DNA from: Nocardia coubleae NBRC 108252
Lineage (GTDB): Bacteria > Actinomycetota > Actinomycetes > Mycobacteriales > Mycobacteriaceae
Assembly (NCBI RefSeq): GCF_001612805.1
Contig: NZ_BDBD01000004.1
Location: 62,001 to 126,000 of the forward strand
Direction of reading: 5' to 3'
DNA: 64,000 bases
Both the position numbers and the translations under genes were made by a program. Numbering within the stretch: the stretch's first letter is position 1; every line of letters begins with the position of its first letter. Of this stretch, positions 40,847-49,029 are shown piece after piece. Below the pieces are notes generated by a model that saw nothing but the letters and a program-made list of their open reading frames with translations, had not been told where the DNA came from and made no database searches.

Positions 40847-41914
40847 TCAGCCGAGTCCGAGCGAGGAGGTCGCCAGGGTGCGCCGGACCCGAGGCGGAAG
40901 GCCTGCGAACAGGGTGGCCATCGCGGCGAGGGTGCCGGTCAGGTCGTCGTGGCCGGACAGGTACGAGCGCTGCTGGGCCGCGGGGAGATCGAAGAACGCC
41001 TCGAAGAAGACCGGTACGTCGCGGGGCGGGAGGGCGAGCAGGGACCGTAGCCCGGCCCGGCGCAGGGCCGCCACCGCGCGTGCGCGTGCGGTCCACAACC
41101 GGTTGCCCTCGACGACGGTGTCGGCGGCGGCGAGCGAGGCGGCGACGCTGTATCCGGTGGCTGGGTGGATCAGGCCGCCCGCGGCTCCGAACCGGCCGCC
41201 GCCGGGCTTGCCGCCTTCCACCGGGAACCGCACCCGCTCAACCGGTTCCGTGCCCTCGAGTTCGATGCCGCGTTGCCGGAGCCGGTGTTCCAGTCGCGTG
41301 CGCAGCAACTCGGGTGTCAGTGCCGGGCGCCCGGCAAGGCATGTCTCCTCGAACAGCATCCGGCCCTTCGCCACCGGCACCGTGTAGAGAAACGACCGGG
41401 GTTCGTCGGGTCCGGCGCCGTTGTCGAGCCGCCAGTCCATGAACACGCAGGGCTCGTCCGCTTCGACGACCACCCCGTAGGCGGTCTGTTCGGCCCGCTC
41501 CGGTGCGCGCCCGACTCCCCGCGCGTCGATCACCCGGCCGTGGAAGACTTGCCCACCCGCCGTCCGCACCGAACCCGCCCGCGCGTCCACCTGGGTGACC
41601 CGGTCCGCGATCACCCGGACCCCGTCCACCGCCAGGGCGTTCTGCAACCGCGGCGTATCGAACACCCGGTACTCCCGCTCGATCCGGTGCTCCCCCATCG
41701 CCCACACCGTCGGTTCCGCTCCGTCCCCGGCGAAAACCTCGTCCCCCACCCACTCCGGAAGCTCGTCCGCCCACGCCGCGTACGTCGCCGTCCACGTCCG
41801 CTCCGGACGAGGATCGATCGCCACCACCGACAAACCCCGCACGGCCGCCCGGTGGGCCACGGCCCTGCCCGCGGGCCCCAACCCACAAACGATCAACTCA
41901 GCGCGCACGCCCAC
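40847..41914 (-). CDS. Lycopene cyclase-family flavoprotein
   Basis: 355 residues. The N-terminal dinucleotide fold ELIVCGLGPAGRAVAHRAAVRG is followed by VVAIDPRP. CrtL-type motifs include FMDWRL near residue 158, FLYTVPVAKGRMLFEET near 174, and GGRFGAAGGLIHPATGYSVAASL near 237. It probably closes lycopene ends to carotene rings. No other carotenoid gene is in the window, so the pathway partners lie elsewhere. Confidence 0.87.
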   Translation of the reverse strand: MGVRAELIVCGLGPAGRAVAHRAAVRGLSVVAIDPRPERTWTATYAAWADELPEWVGDEVFAGDGAEPTVWAMGEHRIEREYRVFDTPRLQNALAVDGVRVIADRVTQVDARAGSVRTAGGQVFHGRVIDARGVGRAPERAEQTAYGVVVEADEPCVFMDWRLDNGAGPDEPRSFLYTVPVAKGRMLFEETCLAGRPALTPELLRTRLEHRLRQRGIELEGTEPVERVRFPVEGGKPGGGRFGAAGGLIHPATGYSVAASLAAADTVVEGNRLWTARARAVAALRRAGLRSLLALPPRDVPVFFEAFFDLPAAQQRSYLSGHDDLTGTLAAMATLFAGLPPRVRRTLATSSLGLG

Positions 41915-42021
41915 AATTTGACCAGACCTGTCATGGAATCAAGCGCTCGCGCATTACGACGGGGCACCGGTTGTGCATCGCCCGCTCGCCCCGGGAGCAC
42001 GAATCGATCATGATGGGGTCT

Positions 42022-42930
42022 ATGAGGTCGATCTGGAAGGGCTCGATCGCTTTCGGGCTGGTCAACGTCCCGGTCAAGGTCTATACCGCGACCGAGGACC
42101 ATGACATCCGGTTTCATCAGGTCCACGCCAAGGACGGGGGCCGGATCAAATACGACCGGGTCTGCCAGGTGTGCGGCAAATCGGTGCAGTATTCCGATAT
42201 CGACAAGGCGTATGTGTCACCCGACGGCGAGCAGGTCGTGCTCACCGACGAGGACTTCGCCAAATTGCCCGCCGCGGAGAAACACGAGATCCCGGTGCTC
42301 GAATTCGTGCCGTCGGATCAGATCGACCCCGTGCTGTTCGACAAGAGTTATTACCTGGAACCCGATTCGGCGACGCCGAAGGCGTATCAGCTGCTTGCCG
42401 CGACACTCGAACGGATCGACAAAACGGCACTCGTGCATTTCACGTTGCGGCAGAAGACCCGGTTGGCGGCGCTACGCGTGCGTGAGGGCGTACTGGTGCT
42501 GCAGACATTGCTGTGGCCCGACGAGGTACGCGCGGTCGACTTCCCTTCGCTCGAGGACGCGCCGACTCCGCGCCCGCAGGAATTGAAGATGGCCGAAACG
42601 CTGGTCGAATCGATGTCGGGTGATTTCGATCCGGGCGAATACACCGACGAATACCAGATCGAATTGCAGAAATTGCTGGACGAGGCGATCGCCAGCGGCA
42701 CCGGCAAGGTCGAATCCACCGCCGCCGAACCGGCCGAGCAGCCCGATGCCGAGGTGGTCGATCTGGTGGCCGCCTTGCAGCGCAGCCTCGAGGCGAGCGG
42801 GCGGCGAGAAGGCGAGTCGGCCGCCCCGAAGAAGAAGCCGGCGAAGAAGGCCGCGGCCAAGAAAGCGGCCCCGCGCAAGGCGGCGAGCAAATCCACGGCG
42901 AGCAAGTCCACGGCCCGCAAGGGGGCCTAG
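42022..42930 (+). CDS. ku: Ku protein, non-homologous end joining
   Basis: 302 residues from ATG 42022 (MRSIWKGSIAFGLVNVPVKVY), the conserved Ku beginning; two upstream ATGs are less likely. The Ku core spans about 1-255, including HQVHAKDGGRIKYDRVCQVCG with a CxxC pair near residue 45. The C-terminal 40 residues are a Lys/Ala-rich tail (KKKPAKKAAAKKAA), which in bacterial Ku extends DNA binding. It binds broken DNA ends and recruits LigD, which is not encoded here. Confidence 0.96.
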   Translation: MRSIWKGSIAFGLVNVPVKVYTATEDHDIRFHQVHAKDGGRIKYDRVCQVCGKSVQYSDIDKAYVSPDGEQVVLTDEDFAKLPAAEKHEIPVLEFVPSDQIDPVLFDKSYYLEPDSATPKAYQLLAATLERIDKTALVHFTLRQKTRLAALRVREGVLVLQTLLWPDEVRAVDFPSLEDAPTPRPQELKMAETLVESMSGDFDPGEYTDEYQIELQKLLDEAIASGTGKVESTAAEPAEQPDAEVVDLVAALQRSLEASGRREGESAAPKKKPAKKAAAKKAAPRKAASKSTASKSTARKGA

Positions 42931-42944
42931 GGCACACTGGCCCC

Positions 42945-43478
42945 ATGGACCGAGCGATCGCCGTCGTACCGATGGGTCTGGGGCACCTGCGTCAAGTCCT
43001 CGACCTCGGGCATCAGGTTTTCGACACGACGACCAAGCCGTACACGTCCTGGTCGCTGACGGCCGTCGCCGAGCATCTGGACAGCCCCGACAACGCCTGC
43101 TGGGTGGCCCTGGACTCCGATCGGGTGGTCGGGTTCGTGCTCGGTTCGATGGAGTTCGAGCACCGTGACGACTGGGCCTACCTCGAGTGGATCGCGGTGG
43201 CGCCGGATATGCAGGGGCACGGCATCGCCCGACGGTTGGTCGACGTCTGCTCGGAGGCGTTGTTCGCGCGCGGTGCCCAGCACATCGTCACCGACGTGGA
43301 GGAGCGCAACGGCGCCTCGGCGGCGCTGATGCGGCGCAGCGGTTTCGTGCCCGCGGCGACGGTCACCCTGCTGGTTCGCACCAATCCCGAGACGCCGGGC
43401 GACGACCCGCTGCCGCCGATCGCCAAACACGACCTCGTCCGGCGCGGCCGTCTGTCGCTCGACCACCCGCGACGATGA
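42945..43478 (+). CDS. GNAT-family N-acetyltransferase
   Basis: 177 residues. The acetyl-CoA loop is seen as EWIAVAPDMQGHGIARRLVDVC near residues 84-105, and ERNGASAALMRRSGF near 125-140 is the usual C-terminal half. The layout resembles RimI-type protein acetyltransferases. CACACT ends six bases before the ATG and there is no ribosome site, so a leaderless start is likely. It lies 14 bases downstream of ku. Substrate unknown. Confidence 0.88.
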   Translation: MDRAIAVVPMGLGHLRQVLDLGHQVFDTTTKPYTSWSLTAVAEHLDSPDNACWVALDSDRVVGFVLGSMEFEHRDDWAYLEWIAVAPDMQGHGIARRLVDVCSEALFARGAQHIVTDVEERNGASAALMRRSGFVPAATVTLLVRTNPETPGDDPLPPIAKHDLVRRGRLSLDHPRR

Positions 43479-43479
43479 G

Positions 43480-43511
43480 AAGGGGCGCGAACCCTTCGGT
43501 TCGCGCCCCTT
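43480..43511. terminator. Strong bidirectional terminator
   Basis: Perfect 14-bp stem AAGGGGCGCGAACC / GGTTCGCGCCCCTT with loop CTTC. Shared by the convergent GNAT and DUF4189 genes. Confidence 0.88.
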
Positions 43512-43524
43512 GTCGAGGAATGCG

Positions 43525-44025
43525 TCAGACGTTCGCCGTGCAGGCGGACAGGATGACCCGCGCCGGACGCGGCGACGCCGAGCCCAGGTCGGGGAACGGC
43601 GGGGCGCTCAGACCGAGCACATCCACCGCCGAACGCTCGGCGGCGGCCAGCGAGTGGTCCCACGACCAGCCGAACCGGTAGTCGGCGCCCTGGGCCACCG
43701 CACCGCAGGCATTGCGGAACGAGACGACCACCTGGCAGTCCCACACACCGCATTCGGCGAGCGCGGCGTGCTGGGCGTCGGCCCAGCTGCCGTAGTTCAC
43801 CGCGGACGCGACCACGGCCTCGTCCGACGACAGCGCGAGCGCGCCGTAGAGGTCACCGGCGGCGGCCTGGAAACCGCCATCACGTGACACGGCGGTGTAA
43901 CCGGGCGCTTCGGCGATCGCCACACCGCTGGCACCGGCGGCGGCCGGACCCGCGGCGACCACCGTGAACGCGGCCACCGCGGATACGGCGGCCACACCGA
44001 GGGCGTACTTGCCCACAACAGACAT
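43525..44025 (-). CDS. Secreted DUF4189 protein (distant copy)
   Basis: 166 residues from ATG 44025, with GGGGAGA upstream. Residues 1-34 are a Sec signal peptide (hydrophobic, ending near PAAAGASG). The mature part has the DUF4189 pattern: YGALALSSDEAVVASAVNYGSWADAQHAALAECGVWDCQVVVSF, a Cys pair per domain, and the C-terminal LSACTANV. It is a fourth, more diverged relative of the three DUF4189 genes at 47.4-49.0 kb. Function unknown; small and exported. Confidence 0.85.
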   Translation of the reverse strand: MSVVGKYALGVAAVSAVAAFTVVAAGPAAAGASGVAIAEAPGYTAVSRDGGFQAAAGDLYGALALSSDEAVVASAVNYGSWADAQHAALAECGVWDCQVVVSFRNACGAVAQGADYRFGWSWDHSLAAAERSAVDVLGLSAPPFPDLGSASPRPARVILSACTANV

Positions 44026-44049
44026 CAGAATTCTCCCCGTCGAAAGTTC

Positions 44050-44066
44050 GGTCCCAGACCGGGACC
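44050..44066 (-). repeat. Leader inverted repeat of the first DUF4189 gene
   Basis: GGTCCC-AGACC-GGGACC, six-base arms, 24 bases upstream of the start codon. The same placement is seen at the three other DUF4189 genes. Confidence 0.55.
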
Positions 44067-44121
44067 ACCCCCAATCATGAACGCCCACAGCCCCACCGAG
44101 AAATGCCTTTCCCGAATAGCT

Positions 44122-44679
44122 CTACCCAGCGAGTTCCTCGCGCGCCCGCATCAACGCGAACCCCAGCAGATTCAGCCCCCGCCATCGCGTGGGATCACCC
44201 GCCCGCTCGTCCTTCGCCGACAGCCCGATCCCCCACACCCGGTCCATCGGACTCGCCTCCACGAGCACCCGCCCCGCCGTGCCCACCAAATACGACCGCA
44301 ACTCCGCATCCGATCCGAACTTGGCCACACTGCCCGCCACGACAATGTCGAATCGCGCTTCCTCCCAGATACTTTGGTCGAACCCGCGGACGAGCCTGCC
44401 CATCTTCTTCGCCTCTGCGGGATGCGCGACCTCGAGCACCCGCTCGGCCGCCTCGAAATCGCCGAACAGCAGCGCCTTGCGCCACATCATGTAGTGCTCG
44501 GCGGTGGCGAACCGCTCCCCGTCGACCGAGAAGGGCGCAGGCCACCATTGACTCAGGCAGCCCGAGCCGAGCGTCCCGTCCCCACGCGGCCGATGTCCCC
44601 AGAACAGCAGGTATTTCGGCACAACTCCCCGCTCGACAGCCGCACACAATTCTTCGACCGATCGCACAGTCCACCCCAT
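44122..44679 (-). CDS. NADAR-family protein (YbiA-like N-glycosidase fold)
   Basis: 185 residues. The NADAR landmarks are LLFWGHRP near residue 24, LSQWWPAPFSVDGERFATAEHYMMWRKALLFGD near 43-75, and RWRGLNLLGFALMRARE near the C terminus. Family members cleave N-glycosidic bonds of riboflavin intermediates or of ADP-ribosylated molecules. No riboflavin gene is nearby. It stands alone upstream of a decayed transporter locus. Confidence 0.88.
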   Translation of the reverse strand: MGWTVRSVEELCAAVERGVVPKYLLFWGHRPRGDGTLGSGCLSQWWPAPFSVDGERFATAEHYMMWRKALLFGDFEAAERVLEVAHPAEAKKMGRLVRGFDQSIWEEARFDIVVAGSVAKFGSDAELRSYLVGTAGRVLVEASPMDRVWGIGLSAKDERAGDPTRWRGLNLLGFALMRAREELAG

Positions 44680-44737
44680 CCCTCGTTTTGGTCAAATGAA
44701 CTATATAGGCTGCGCAGCGAATTCGAACCGAGGGCAA

Positions 44738-44820
44738 GTGAAATTCCGTCGGTACTGGCGATCCCGGTCCTCATGGCAACCGCTGCCCTGACCCTCACGG
44801 CATGCGGCTCGCCACGCTGA
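44738..44820 (+). pseudogene. metQ remnant: lipoprotein signal peptide only
   Basis: GAGGGCAA precedes GTG 44738 (VKFRR). After a one-base frameshift near 44752-44754 the sequence reads LAIPVLMATAALTLTACGS, a perfect lipobox signal peptide, and then stops after three more codons. The mature binding protein is missing. Position ahead of metN and metI fragments identifies it as the start of a methionine-binding lipoprotein gene. Confidence 0.65.
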
Positions 44821-44872
44821 TGTGATCCTCGCGGTCACCGACCGGGTCGCGGTGCTCGCCGAGGGCCGGTTC
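44819..44872 (+). pseudogene. metN remnant: ATPase fragment
   Basis: About 18 codons, DVILAVTDRVAVLAEGRF, resemble the region after the switch His in MetN-type ATPases (DVVRxxxDRVAVLxxGR). Nothing else of the ATPase survives. It abuts the metQ and metI remnants directly, as expected after internal deletions. Confidence 0.55.
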
Positions 44873-44879
44873 CGAGGCG

Positions 44880-45260
44880 GCGCTGTTCGTGATGATCGTG
44901 GCCGCTTCGTTCGGCATCGCCCGCATCGTGGAACAGAACCTGGTCACCGTCGACCCGGGGGTGATCGAAGCGGCCCGCGCGGCGGGTGCGGGTCCGCTGC
45001 GCATCATCCTCACGCTGCTGATCCCGGAGGCGCTCGGCCCACTGATCCTCGGCTACACCTTCGTGGTGATCGCGATCGTCGACATCTCCGCCATGGCGGG
45101 CACCGTCGGCGGCGGCGGCCTGGGCGACTTCGCCATCGTCTACGGCTACCAGCAGTTCCGATGGAGGGTCACCCTCGTCGCCGTCCTGATCATCATCGCC
45201 GGCGTCCAGGCCGTCCAGTTCCTCGGCAACTGGCCGGCCCGGAAGGTGTTGCGCCGCTGA
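44880..45260 (+). pseudogene. metI remnant: C-terminal part of a methionine ABC permease
   Basis: About 126 codons are open to the natural stop. The ABC-contact loop is intact (VDPGVIEAARAAGAGPLRIILTLLIPEAL) and so is AMAGTVGGGGLGDFAIVYGYQQF, typical of MetI. The N-terminal helices are missing and no ribosome site exists, so a working permease is unlikely. With the preceding pieces it shows a former metQ-metN-metI operon reduced by deletions. Confidence 0.8.
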
Positions 45261-45278
45261 ATCACCCGGTCCCCGGAG

Positions 45279-46553
45279 CTAGGCCGAGCGCACGCCGCCG
45301 AGTCCCGGTGCGGGACAGACCTCGACGTCCGCCCGGGCCCGGCGCGGGCCGCTGGTACCCACCGGGCCACCCAGGCCGGTCGAGGCCACCTGCTCGGCGG
45401 CCACTCGCGGACCGGTGTGGAAGCTGCGGGCGATCATCGCCGACCGCAACTGCCACAGCCCCGAGGCCTGCGCCGGGTCGAGCCCGGTGAGCTGGGCGAC
45501 GCGCCGCAGCCGGTAGTCGACGGTGTTGGTGTGGATGTGCAGCAGGCGGGCCGTACGCTGCCGGTTCATGTTGTTGGCGATGTGCACGCGCAGCGTTTCG
45601 TACAGCTCGGGGTGCTTGTCCAGCGGAGCGAGCAGTTCACCGAGCCGGGCGCGGCCGGGACCGGGTCGGGTGAGCTGGTATTCCAGCGCCAGATCGCCGA
45701 AGCGGTACAGGCCGGGTTCGCAATCGAGCCGCTCCACCATGTCGAGCAGTTCGTGGGCACGCTGCGCCGCGTCGGGGATCTCGGCCGCGGGCGAAGTCAC
45801 CAGCGCCGCGGTCACATCCACGCGGGCGGCCCGCGACAGGGCCTCGACGAGGCCGTCGAGCTGATCGTCGGCGAGCAGGTCGGCCGGAATGAGCAGCGTG
45901 CCACCGTCGACCGACAGCAGCGACAGCGCCTGTTCCCCGCACCGGTGCGCCAGCGCGGCCTGCACCCGGCGCAACTTGCGCCGCGCGACCACCGAGGAGT
46001 TCAGCCGGGCATCGTGCTCGTCGGGATGCTCCCCGATCGAAAGGGCGAGCACCGCATACGATTCGGCTACCGAGATCCCGCACTCGCGGGCCATCGTGAT
46101 GGTCGGCTGCCCGGCGAGCAGGGCGGAGGTGAGCGTGTGCACGGCGGTGTGGTGCTCACCGGCGATCTCGCGGTGCTCGCGGATGTAGGCGCGAGTCACG
46201 GTGGTGCACAGGACATCCGAGATGGCGATCAGCCGGCGGAACTCGTCGGGCAGGCTCATCCCGGCGCAGGCCGCGTCGAAACCGATCCGGAAACCCTCGT
46301 GCAGCGCGTGCAGGATCGTGTCGATGGGCACGCCCTCGCGCGCCCACCCCGACGCCGCGACCGCTAGCCGGTGCAGCTTGGCCTCCTCGTCGCGCCCGTC
46401 GAGCAACCCGGCGCAGATCTCGAGGCACATCCTCGTCACCGAGGTCACCTCGCCGGAGATCGCGTCACCGGGCAACGTCCGGCAGGTCGCCACGTTGTTC
46501 ACGAAATGGGTGACCAGCGTGGATGTCAGCCCCCTGTCCACTGGGATCGTCAT
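45279..46553 (-). CDS. PucR/CdaR-family transcriptional regulator
   Basis: 424 residues from ATG 46553, with GAGGAGGAG upstream. The C-terminal HTH near residues 325-370 (LRVHIANNMNRQRTARLLHIHTNTVDYRLRRVAQLTG) is the PucR type. A central GGDEF-like region and an N-terminal helical domain (residues 1-130, RsbRD-like) come before it. Such proteins usually sense small molecules. Divergent from a TetR gene, with a palindrome between. Target unknown. Confidence 0.87.
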   Translation of the reverse strand: MTIPVDRGLTSTLVTHFVNNVATCRTLPGDAISGEVTSVTRMCLEICAGLLDGRDEEAKLHRLAVAASGWAREGVPIDTILHALHEGFRIGFDAACAGMSLPDEFRRLIAISDVLCTTVTRAYIREHREIAGEHHTAVHTLTSALLAGQPTITMARECGISVAESYAVLALSIGEHPDEHDARLNSSVVARRKLRRVQAALAHRCGEQALSLLSVDGGTLLIPADLLADDQLDGLVEALSRAARVDVTAALVTSPAAEIPDAAQRAHELLDMVERLDCEPGLYRFGDLALEYQLTRPGPGRARLGELLAPLDKHPELYETLRVHIANNMNRQRTARLLHIHTNTVDYRLRRVAQLTGLDPAQASGLWQLRSAMIARSFHTGPRVAAEQVASTGLGGPVGTSGPRRARADVEVCPAPGLGGVRSA

Positions 46554-46652
46554 CGTCGACTCCTCCTCGTTCACACCGTTCGGTGCTGCTTCCCCGGTAC
46601 CTGTCCCAACGTGATGGCCGACACCGAGGTCTTCTTCGTGACATGACTGTAG

Positions 46653-46670
46653 GGTGAGTAACCGCTCACC
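46653..46670. promoter_or_regulatory. Palindromic operator upstream of the TetR gene
   Basis: GGTGAG-TAACCG-CTCACC, six-base perfect arms, 31 bases before the TetR start and overlapping a -10-like TAGGGT at 46650-46655. It is probably the autoregulatory TetR site, and it may also affect the divergent pucR gene. Confidence 0.65.
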
Positions 46671-46700
46671 TTCTACTCCTCTTTCCCGCGAGGTGCACCG

Positions 46701-47333
46701 ATGCCCCCACAAGCCGATAAGCAGCGCAAACGTCCGAAACAGGATCGGGCACGGGAGACGCGGGCACGCATTCTGGAGGTATCCGCTCACCTTTTCGGCA
46801 CCCGGGGCATCGGCAATACCTCGACCAACCGGATCGCCAGCGAGGCGGGCATCAGCATCGGCACGCTCTACCGGTATTTCAACGACCGCGACGAGATCGT
46901 GAAAGAGCTGACCGACAGCCTGTTTCTGCAGGTGGAGGACCGATACAGCAAGTTCCTCACCGTCGCCGCGGACAAGACACCGCGCGATTCGGTGGCCGAG
47001 GTGATCCGCACCGCCGTGCAGATCCTCGTCGCCAACGGGCCCCTGGTCCGGGCACTCGTCGCCGATCTGCACTTCTACGGCAGCGGTATCCCCGAGTTCG
47101 AGCCGCGGCTGCGCATGATCATCAAGCTGTATCTGATCCACCTGCTCGGCCCGACCAAGACCATCGATATCGACACGATGGCGTTCGTAGTGCTCAACGC
47201 CGGTTTCGCCACGGCGCTGCGGTCGGTGGAAATGGAAGACGAGGGCCTGGACCGCGATGTGGTGATCGACCAGACCGCCGACATGATCGGCGCCTGGATC
47301 GCCTCGGCGCTCGAGGCCGAACCGGCCCGATAA
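46701..47333 (+). CDS. TetR-family transcriptional regulator
   Basis: 210 residues. HTH at about 20-65: ARILEVSAHLFGTRGIGNTSTNRIASEAGISIGTLYRYFNDRDEI. The C-terminal ligand domain is unremarkable. A basic N-terminal arm (KQRKRPKQDRAR) is typical for added DNA contact. Neither a clear target operon nor a ligand can be read from the neighbours; it is divergent from the PucR-like gene. Confidence 0.9.
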   Translation: MPPQADKQRKRPKQDRARETRARILEVSAHLFGTRGIGNTSTNRIASEAGISIGTLYRYFNDRDEIVKELTDSLFLQVEDRYSKFLTVAADKTPRDSVAEVIRTAVQILVANGPLVRALVADLHFYGSGIPEFEPRLRMIIKLYLIHLLGPTKTIDIDTMAFVVLNAGFATALRSVEMEDEGLDRDVVIDQTADMIGAWIASALEAEPAR

Positions 47334-47339
47334 CGCGAC

Positions 47340-47370
47340 GGGCCCGGATCCCACGAGAGGATCCGGGCCC
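47340..47370. terminator. Bidirectional terminator GGGCCCGGATCC
   Basis: Perfect 12-bp stem GGGCCCGGATCC / GGATCCGGGCCC with a seven-base loop between the convergent TetR and DUF4189 genes. The same stem sequence recurs at 48525-48555. Confidence 0.85.
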
Positions 47371-47385
47371 GGTGTTCGGTATCGA

Positions 47386-47814
47386 TCAGCGCGCGTTGGC
47401 GGTGCAGATCGCGTCGACGACGTGGGCGCCGCTCAGGTTGGCCGAACCGGTGTTGGCCAGCATGGCGGTCGGGGTCAGCTCGGTCAGGCTCTCGTAGGCC
47501 GTGCGCTCGGCATCGGCCCGGGTCGGGCCGGACGCCCACGCGAGGCCGTCGTTGCTCTGGACCAGAACGCCGCAGCCGTTGGCCCAGGTCATGACCTCGT
47601 TGCAGTCGGCCAGGTGGCAGTCGGCGATCGCCGCGGCGATGGCGGCCTCGGCGCTGCCCTCGTTCACGCTGATGCCGTAGATGGCCTCGTTGTCGCTCAA
47701 CGCGACCGACGCCCACTGGTCACCCGCCGCGCTCGCCGAACCGGCACCGAGCACCGACCCGGCCGCAAGGCCGAGTGCCACAACGGCGAAGCCGGCCTTA
47801 CTCATGAAACTCAT
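47386..47814 (-). CDS. Secreted DUF4189 protein, paralogue A
   Basis: 142 residues from ATG 47814, with GAGGAGA upstream. Signal peptide MSFMSKAGFAVVALGLAAG is cleaved near SASAAGDQ. The mature ~112 residues have DUF4189 motifs (VALSDNEAIYGISVNEGSA, CHLADCNEVMTWANGCGVLV, AYESLTELTPTAML) and five cysteines, probably paired. The first 30 codons and the upstream leader are nearly identical to paralogue B, showing recent duplication. Confidence 0.88.
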   Translation of the reverse strand: MSFMSKAGFAVVALGLAAGSVLGAGSASAAGDQWASVALSDNEAIYGISVNEGSAEAAIAAAIADCHLADCNEVMTWANGCGVLVQSNDGLAWASGPTRADAERTAYESLTELTPTAMLANTGSANLSGAHVVDAICTANAR

Positions 47815-47837
47815 TCGAATGTTCTCCTCTGGAAACT

Positions 47838-47855
47838 GTTCCGGAAGTCCGGAAC
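47838..47855 (-). repeat. Leader palindrome of paralogue A
   Basis: GTTCCGGA-AG-TCCGGAAC, eight-base perfect arms, 23 bases upstream of the start codon and just before the ribosome site. Identical to the copy before paralogue B. Confidence 0.7.
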
Positions 47856-47921
47856 CTTCCAGATCATCATCGAAAGTTCGGTAATAGCCAACTCCAGGGG
47901 TAAAGGTACCGACGCAAAAGA

Positions 47922-47946
47922 ACCCGGATCCGCTCGAGATCCGGGT
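47922..47946 (-). terminator. Terminator of paralogue B
   Basis: Stem ACCCGGATC / GATCCGGGT with a seven-base loop; on the minus strand it is followed by TCTTTT. Confidence 0.75.
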
Positions 47947-47962
47947 CCGATTGCTATCGCGT

Positions 47963-48391
47963 TCAGCTCGCGTTGGTGGTGCACACCGTTTCGATCACGG
48001 TGCCGCCTGCCATCTGCGACGAGCCGAGGTTGACGAGCAGGTTCTGCGGGGTGCCCTCGGTGAGCGCGAGGTAGGCCTCCCGCTCGGCCTCGGCGCGGTT
48101 CGAGCCCTTGCCCCAGGCGATGTACTGCTCGTTCTCCACCAGGGCCAGGCAGCCGTTCACCCAGGACACCTCGATGGCGCAGCCGTCCGCGCCGCACTGA
48201 TCCAGTGCGGCGGCCTCGGCCTCGGCGCGGGTGGGGTAGTCGACCGAACGGCCGTAGTTCGACCAGTCGGCGTCCACGGCCATGGCGCCCCACTGGTCAC
48301 CCGCCGCGCTCGCCGAACCGGCACCGAACACCGACCCGGCCGCAAGGCCGAGTGCCACAACGGCGAAGCCGGCCTTACTCATGAAACTCAT
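47963..48391 (-). CDS. Secreted DUF4189 protein, paralogue B
   Basis: 142 residues from ATG 48391. The signal peptide matches paralogue A at all but one of the first 30 residues; the mature domain differs strongly (MAVDADWSNYGRSVDYPTRAEAEAAALDQCG, EVSWVNGCLALVENEQYIAW). So the leader and signal peptide are conserved while the exported domain has diverged or been exchanged. It has its own leader palindrome and terminator, and so is probably a separate transcript. Confidence 0.88.
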   Translation of the reverse strand: MSFMSKAGFAVVALGLAAGSVFGAGSASAAGDQWGAMAVDADWSNYGRSVDYPTRAEAEAAALDQCGADGCAIEVSWVNGCLALVENEQYIAWGKGSNRAEAEREAYLALTEGTPQNLLVNLGSSQMAGGTVIETVCTTNAS

Positions 48392-48414
48392 TCGAATGTT
48401 CTCCTCTGGAAGCA

Positions 48415-48432
48415 GTTCCGGAAGTCCGGAAC
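48415..48432 (-). repeat. Leader palindrome of paralogue B
   Basis: The same 18 bases as at 47838-47855, again 23 bases before the start codon. Confidence 0.7.
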
Positions 48433-48523
48433 TTTCCAGATCATCATGCAATTCGCGCGAAAGGCCAACCGAAACGCGAAATCTCACATCACCGGCTTCG
48501 GTGTATCACCGACGGAGAAACGA

Positions 48524-48556
48524 CGGGCCCGGATCCTGAGAGAGGATCCGGGCCCG
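48524..48556 (-). terminator. Terminator of paralogue C
   Basis: Stem CGGGCCCGGATCC / GGATCCGGGCCCG, 13 bp, with loop TGAGAGA; followed on the minus strand by TCGTTTC. The stem matches that at 47340-47370. Confidence 0.82.
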
Positions 48557-48570
48557 CGTCGTTGCGTCGA

Positions 48571-49005
48571 TCAGCGCGCGTTGGCGGTGCAGACCACGCG
48601 GGCGACCTTGGCACCACTCAGGTCCGAGGACCCGAAGTTCGCGAGCTGGGCGGTCGGGGTGAGCTCGGAGAGTCGCTCGAACGCCGCGCGCGTCGCCTCG
48701 GCCGCGGTGCGCCCCGAGGCCGCCGCCACGCCGTCGTCGCTGACGACCAGTGTGCCGCAGCCGTTCGCCCACGAGATCATGACCTTGCAGTCGGCGGCGC
48801 CGTTGGTGCCGCAGCTCGCGATCGCCTGCTCGCGCGCCTCTTGCTCGCTCGGCCAGCTGCTGCTCGACCCGTAGGTCCAATCGGTCGTACTGAAAGCGAT
48901 CGCGCCGAACATGCTCTGCGCGTTCGCGGTACCGGCGCCGAACACCGAACCGGCCGCAAGACCGAGCGCCGCGACGGCGAAGCCGGCCTTACCCATGAAA
49001 CTCAT
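48571..49005 (-). CDS. Secreted DUF4189 protein, paralogue C
   Basis: 144 residues from ATG 49005. Signal peptide MSFMGKAGFAVAALGLAAG is close to A and B, with cleavage near TANAQS. The mature domain carries FGAIAFSTTDWTYGSSSSWPSEQEAREQAIASCG, VMISWANGCGTLVVSDDG and FERLSELTPTAQL; its C-terminal third is closest to A. It has a related but different leader palindrome. Confidence 0.88.
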   Translation of the reverse strand: MSFMGKAGFAVAALGLAAGSVFGAGTANAQSMFGAIAFSTTDWTYGSSSSWPSEQEAREQAIASCGTNGAADCKVMISWANGCGTLVVSDDGVAAASGRTAAEATRAAFERLSELTPTAQLANFGSSDLSGAKVARVVCTANAR

Positions 49006-49029
49006 TCGAAAGTTCTCCTCTGACAAACA

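Noticed and set aside
37985-41050. A ~1020-codon open frame opposite the MmpL gene
   Set aside because: The minus-strand protein is a clear RND transporter; the plus-strand frame is rich in Gln, Arg, His and Glu with no domain, a typical shadow.
44889-45260. A functional small membrane protein
   Set aside because: It is the C-terminal half of a MetI permease, lacks a ribosome site and follows metQ and metN debris, so it is treated as a pseudogene.
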